64,000 bases of DNA from Verpa conica. Taxonomy: Eukaryota > Ascomycota > Pezizomycetes > Pezizales > Morchellaceae. Shown piece by piece: positions 61,308 through 64,000 of this stretch. The notes beneath the pieces were generated by a model that was given only the letters and a program-made list of their open reading frames with translations, had not been told where the DNA came from and did not search any database. Where the stretch lies: contig JAUFSD010000003.1 of the NCBI GenBank assembly GCA_033030425.1, positions 434,001-498,000 of the forward strand, in the 5' to 3' direction. A program made the translations under genes and the position numbers. Within the stretch, counting starts at the first letter, position 1. Every line of letters starts with the position of its first letter.

Positions 61308-63767
61308 GACTGGAAGTGACAAGAGGAAGCGGGAATACGAATAGGCCAATGGCCAAGGAGAATTTAAAGGAATAAGAGAAGGAGGTGAGAGAGGACCATA
61401 TTAAAGTACAGCGAAGTCCGTACAAAGGTGGGGGATAAGGTAAGACAGTGAGCTATGAGCGTCATGTGTGCTGAACCCTGCATTAATTTGGCCGGTTCCT
61501 TGCAGGGAACATCCGGGTGGCCCCGGGCGGCGAATATAACACCTTACCCTCACGTGACAACTCATAGAGCGTCATTCGATATTGTTTCCCCGTTGAGTAG
61601 GAAGAGTAAATGTAGCCGTTATGGCATCCCTGAGATCTGCGGGGCTCTTGGGATAATTTTGCAGAATTACTACTTTCATAGACAGTAGCACTCCTAGTTA
61701 TCTACACATACCTCATAATACTCCCTACTTTAAAAAAACCACTAGCTCATTACTATAGTTAATCTAGAAGTATGAGGGCAAGATCTCATTCTTACCTGCA
61801 CTAGATGCCCCTCGCAGTTCTTCCTCAACCTCCGTCCCCGCTACTCGTAGTAGACTGGTAACTAGAAACACATGCTGTAGATTGTTAGTACGATCCGCAT
61901 CCACTACATGTAGCCCTCAGTATACTAGGGAGCAGGATATTTAGGGGGAAATAGCCGACTTTCTACCGCTCCGAGTAATCCCCCAATTCCCTTCTAATTA
62001 GATAAAACTACAAGAGTAGTAAAAAGAGCTGTTTTATAGACAAAAAATACAAGCGCACATAGTCTATGAGCTTATGACCCCGTATGGCTAAATACATGTG
62101 CTTAATGGTTGGAGACTAAATTTCCTAAACTATGAAATCCAATATACCTTCGATAGGAGAAGCTATGCGAGCAACAGCCAAATAGACCTATTAGCGAGTT
62201 TCTTAGGAAAACACATGATTGGCTTCAAAAACCAATCTCCAACAAGATTTTCTGCCAGAGTTTTGTTCCATTTAGGGTTTCACCGCGCTGCAACCACTCT
62301 ACTTGTGTCTAACACCATAAATGTATTGGTTAATACCTAGGAATTAATCGTATTCAGTAACACCCCAAATCTTAAAAAAACTCATTACGTGTCAAGAGGC
62401 CGGTACTACACATAGATAGGTGCATACATATAGAAGAGGTTCCTACAGTAGAACGAAGCTGCCAGATCGAATAGAACCATGGTAGAAGGTGAGATTACCA
62501 GCAAGGATTAGGCCGAGACAAGTGTCAGCCTATACATTTTCGTGCTCGAGGAGGGACACATCGACTGAGTAAGCACACACGACGTCACAGGCCAAAAAGC
62601 TTATTTCGAGATCGTGCCAAGAGTACTCTTTGTATATGTACGGTTGACCTTTGCGGGGGCTCTCAGCCTAGGATATTCTAGTGTATTAACTACTTACCAG
62701 TGTATACTGTAACAGGTTACTAGTCCAAATATAACAGATAACTATACGGCTGGCAATAATATTTCCTTTTTTTCAGTTCTAAAGCCTGGTACAGTACACA
62801 AATAAAAGCTTGCATAATACTAAGCCCCAACACTCTCGAGAATTGTGGAGGTTTCAGGGGAAATTCGACAGGTACTGTCCGGTAATTACATAGTCGGGGA
62901 CTCCCTCTAAACATTACTATTATTAGATGTGTTGTGGCCTGAAATTCAAGCTCTAGTAGTAGATATTGGGAGCTTTTGAAATACTGTAGCTCCTATTCCC
63001 AAGTTTCTAAAATCCCAGACTTGTATCTACCTGGGTATTTGACCAAGTTATGTAATGCACAGCCATGAAGAAGCTGTGTTATTTAGGTCCCACCAATAGC
63101 GAAAGCTTCCTAGAGCTTGCCGAAGTAAATTTGTTTGGTGTGAACCCCAAACACATGACACTCTTGGATAATATACCCCAGGTCTAGGACAACTTCAATT
63201 TTAAAGAGGAGGATCATTCACCCTATCTATGCGTAGACGTGACCTATCTCCTAGGCTGTAACTGTAGAAGTTCCCAACAATCTTGGTGAAACCTACTGAA
63301 TCCTGTGACACGACACCCACAGTCTCTTCGGCAGCCTTGACCGCAGAGTATGCTAGCGATATATATCCAGAGGGCAAACTTACCAACTGGAACTGACGAG
63401 AGTTGTGACACCACAATACCCAGGTTCCAGGCGTCGACATTAGCCACGATCCCTTGCATCTGTGCAATCCTTGCGGAGATCATCCGCATTTGAGAATAAC
63501 ATAAGCATTTGTGCCTCCTCTTCGCCTACTCACCCGGACAGGTGCTTTTGAGGGCTTGGCTTTTACTCAAGCTGTGCTCAGCCGCACCACCAAACATCGA
63601 AACAGGGCGGTGTAACTGTACCTGAGCTCGTGAACCCATCCACCCTTCTAAATTCGTACTCAGAGTCACTCTCTAGTGTGAACCCCATCCATCTTCCACC
63701 ACCCCCTCCTTTCTTCTACCTGTTATCTTCATCTTCACATTCCACCACTGTCACCGGTATCTTAGCC
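61308..63767. other. Gene-free interval between the MOT1-type transporter and the F-box gene
   Basis: About 2.5 kb. A TCACGTGA palindrome (61550-61557) lies about 245 bp upstream of the transporter ATG. The remainder is AT-rich. On the minus strand at 63201-63489 two open pieces in adjacent frames look like one decayed protein, but the gap between them is too short for an intron. The last ~150 bp is a CT-rich leader for the F-box gene. Confidence 0.4.
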
Positions 63768-64000
63768 ATGGCTGACACTCCCTCACATTCGTTAATAACA
63801 ATCCCCCCAGAGATCAGTCGGCTAGTCCTAGAGTCACTCTCCTCCTCCGACATATTAGCACTTCGCCTTGTCTCCCGTGATTATTACAGCTACTTCACTT
63901 CTCAGGATCTCTGCCATTTCGCACAAAAGCTATATTTTCCTCTATCTTCAGAGGCGAACAAGGCGCAGCGGACTAGAGAGGACTTTGATGCTGCACATCT
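63768..64000 (+). CDS. F-box protein, N-terminal fragment cut by the window edge
   Basis: The ATG in gccATGG context opens a frame that runs to the edge, 77 codons. Residues about 12-45 match the F-box: IPPEISRLVLESLSSSDILALRLVSRDYY. The Leu/Pro start, the Ile-Leu-x-Leu-Arg core and the Val-Ser-Arg end are standard for fungal F-box proteins. They link Skp1 of SCF ubiquitin ligases to a substrate bound by the C-terminal part, which lies outside this window. The substrate class is therefore unknown. Confidence 0.85.
   Translation, partial: MADTPSHSLITIPPEISRLVLESLSSSDILALRLVSRDYYSYFTSQDLCHFAQKLYFPLSSEANKAQRTREDFDAAH

Noticed and set aside
63201..63489. Two-piece small protein with a GTAAGT/CTAG junction on the minus strand
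   Set aside because: The pieces join in phase, but the interval (63353-63383) is only 31 nt, too short for a fungal spliceosomal intron; may be a decayed gene with an indel.

Overview
The window reads as nuclear DNA of a filamentous ascomycete (Pezizomycotina). It has short GT-AG introns (mostly 50-100 nt), class I chitin synthase, a Mit1/CHD3 remodeller, an FLC/TRP-like membrane protein, a MOT1-type molybdate transporter and long AT-rich spacers. Fifteen well-supported protein genes and one F-box gene cut by the right edge could be modelled exon by exon. Nearly all gene models were checked for phase, with total coding length divisible by three. A Pezizomycetes-like lineage is a guess only.

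Layout. 1-5.5 kb: a 3'-truncated Mit1-like chromatin remodeller (minus) and an MRM1-type mitochondrial rRNA 2'-O-methyltransferase (plus). 5.5-8.8 kb: gene-free, with an LTR-like block carrying a CRE palindrome and a TATA-like box. 8.8-12.2 kb: class I chitin synthase (minus). 15.5-17.7 kb: low-molecular-weight protein tyrosine phosphatase and a small SHD1-domain protein (both plus). 17.7-21 kb: gene-free, with a possible structured RNA. 21.1-25.2 kb: Prp24/SART3 U4/U6 recycling factor (plus). 25.2-29.9 kb: AT-rich, with a well-formed 573-bp MITE. 29.9-32.0 kb: a Has1-derived DEAD-box protein with most helicase motifs lost; two of its introns each carry a near-identical U18-type box C/D snoRNA. 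34.6-37.1 kb: FLC/TRP-like protein. 38.9-39.3 kb: small secreted six-cysteine protein. 42-44.9 kb: STRAP-like WD40 protein and Nbp35 Fe-S scaffold. 47.3-53.3 kb: NADP isocitrate dehydrogenase and trifunctional C1-tetrahydrofolate synthase (minus). 54.7-61.3 kb: Mbf1, a membrane-anchored histidine phosphatase, Mad2 and a MOT1-type transporter (all minus). 63.8 kb to end: F-box protein.

The genes are mostly unrelated housekeeping functions. Two themes recur. One is ribosome and RNA biology (MRM1, Prp24, the Has1-derived snoRNA host with tandem telo-box motifs upstream). The other is mitochondrial NADPH and one-carbon metabolism (IDP next to C1-THF synthase), where both genes show signs of making mitochondrial and cytosolic forms from alternative starts, in one case from a non-AUG codon. 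The most unusual locus is the degenerate Has1 paralogue carrying duplicated U18 snoRNAs.
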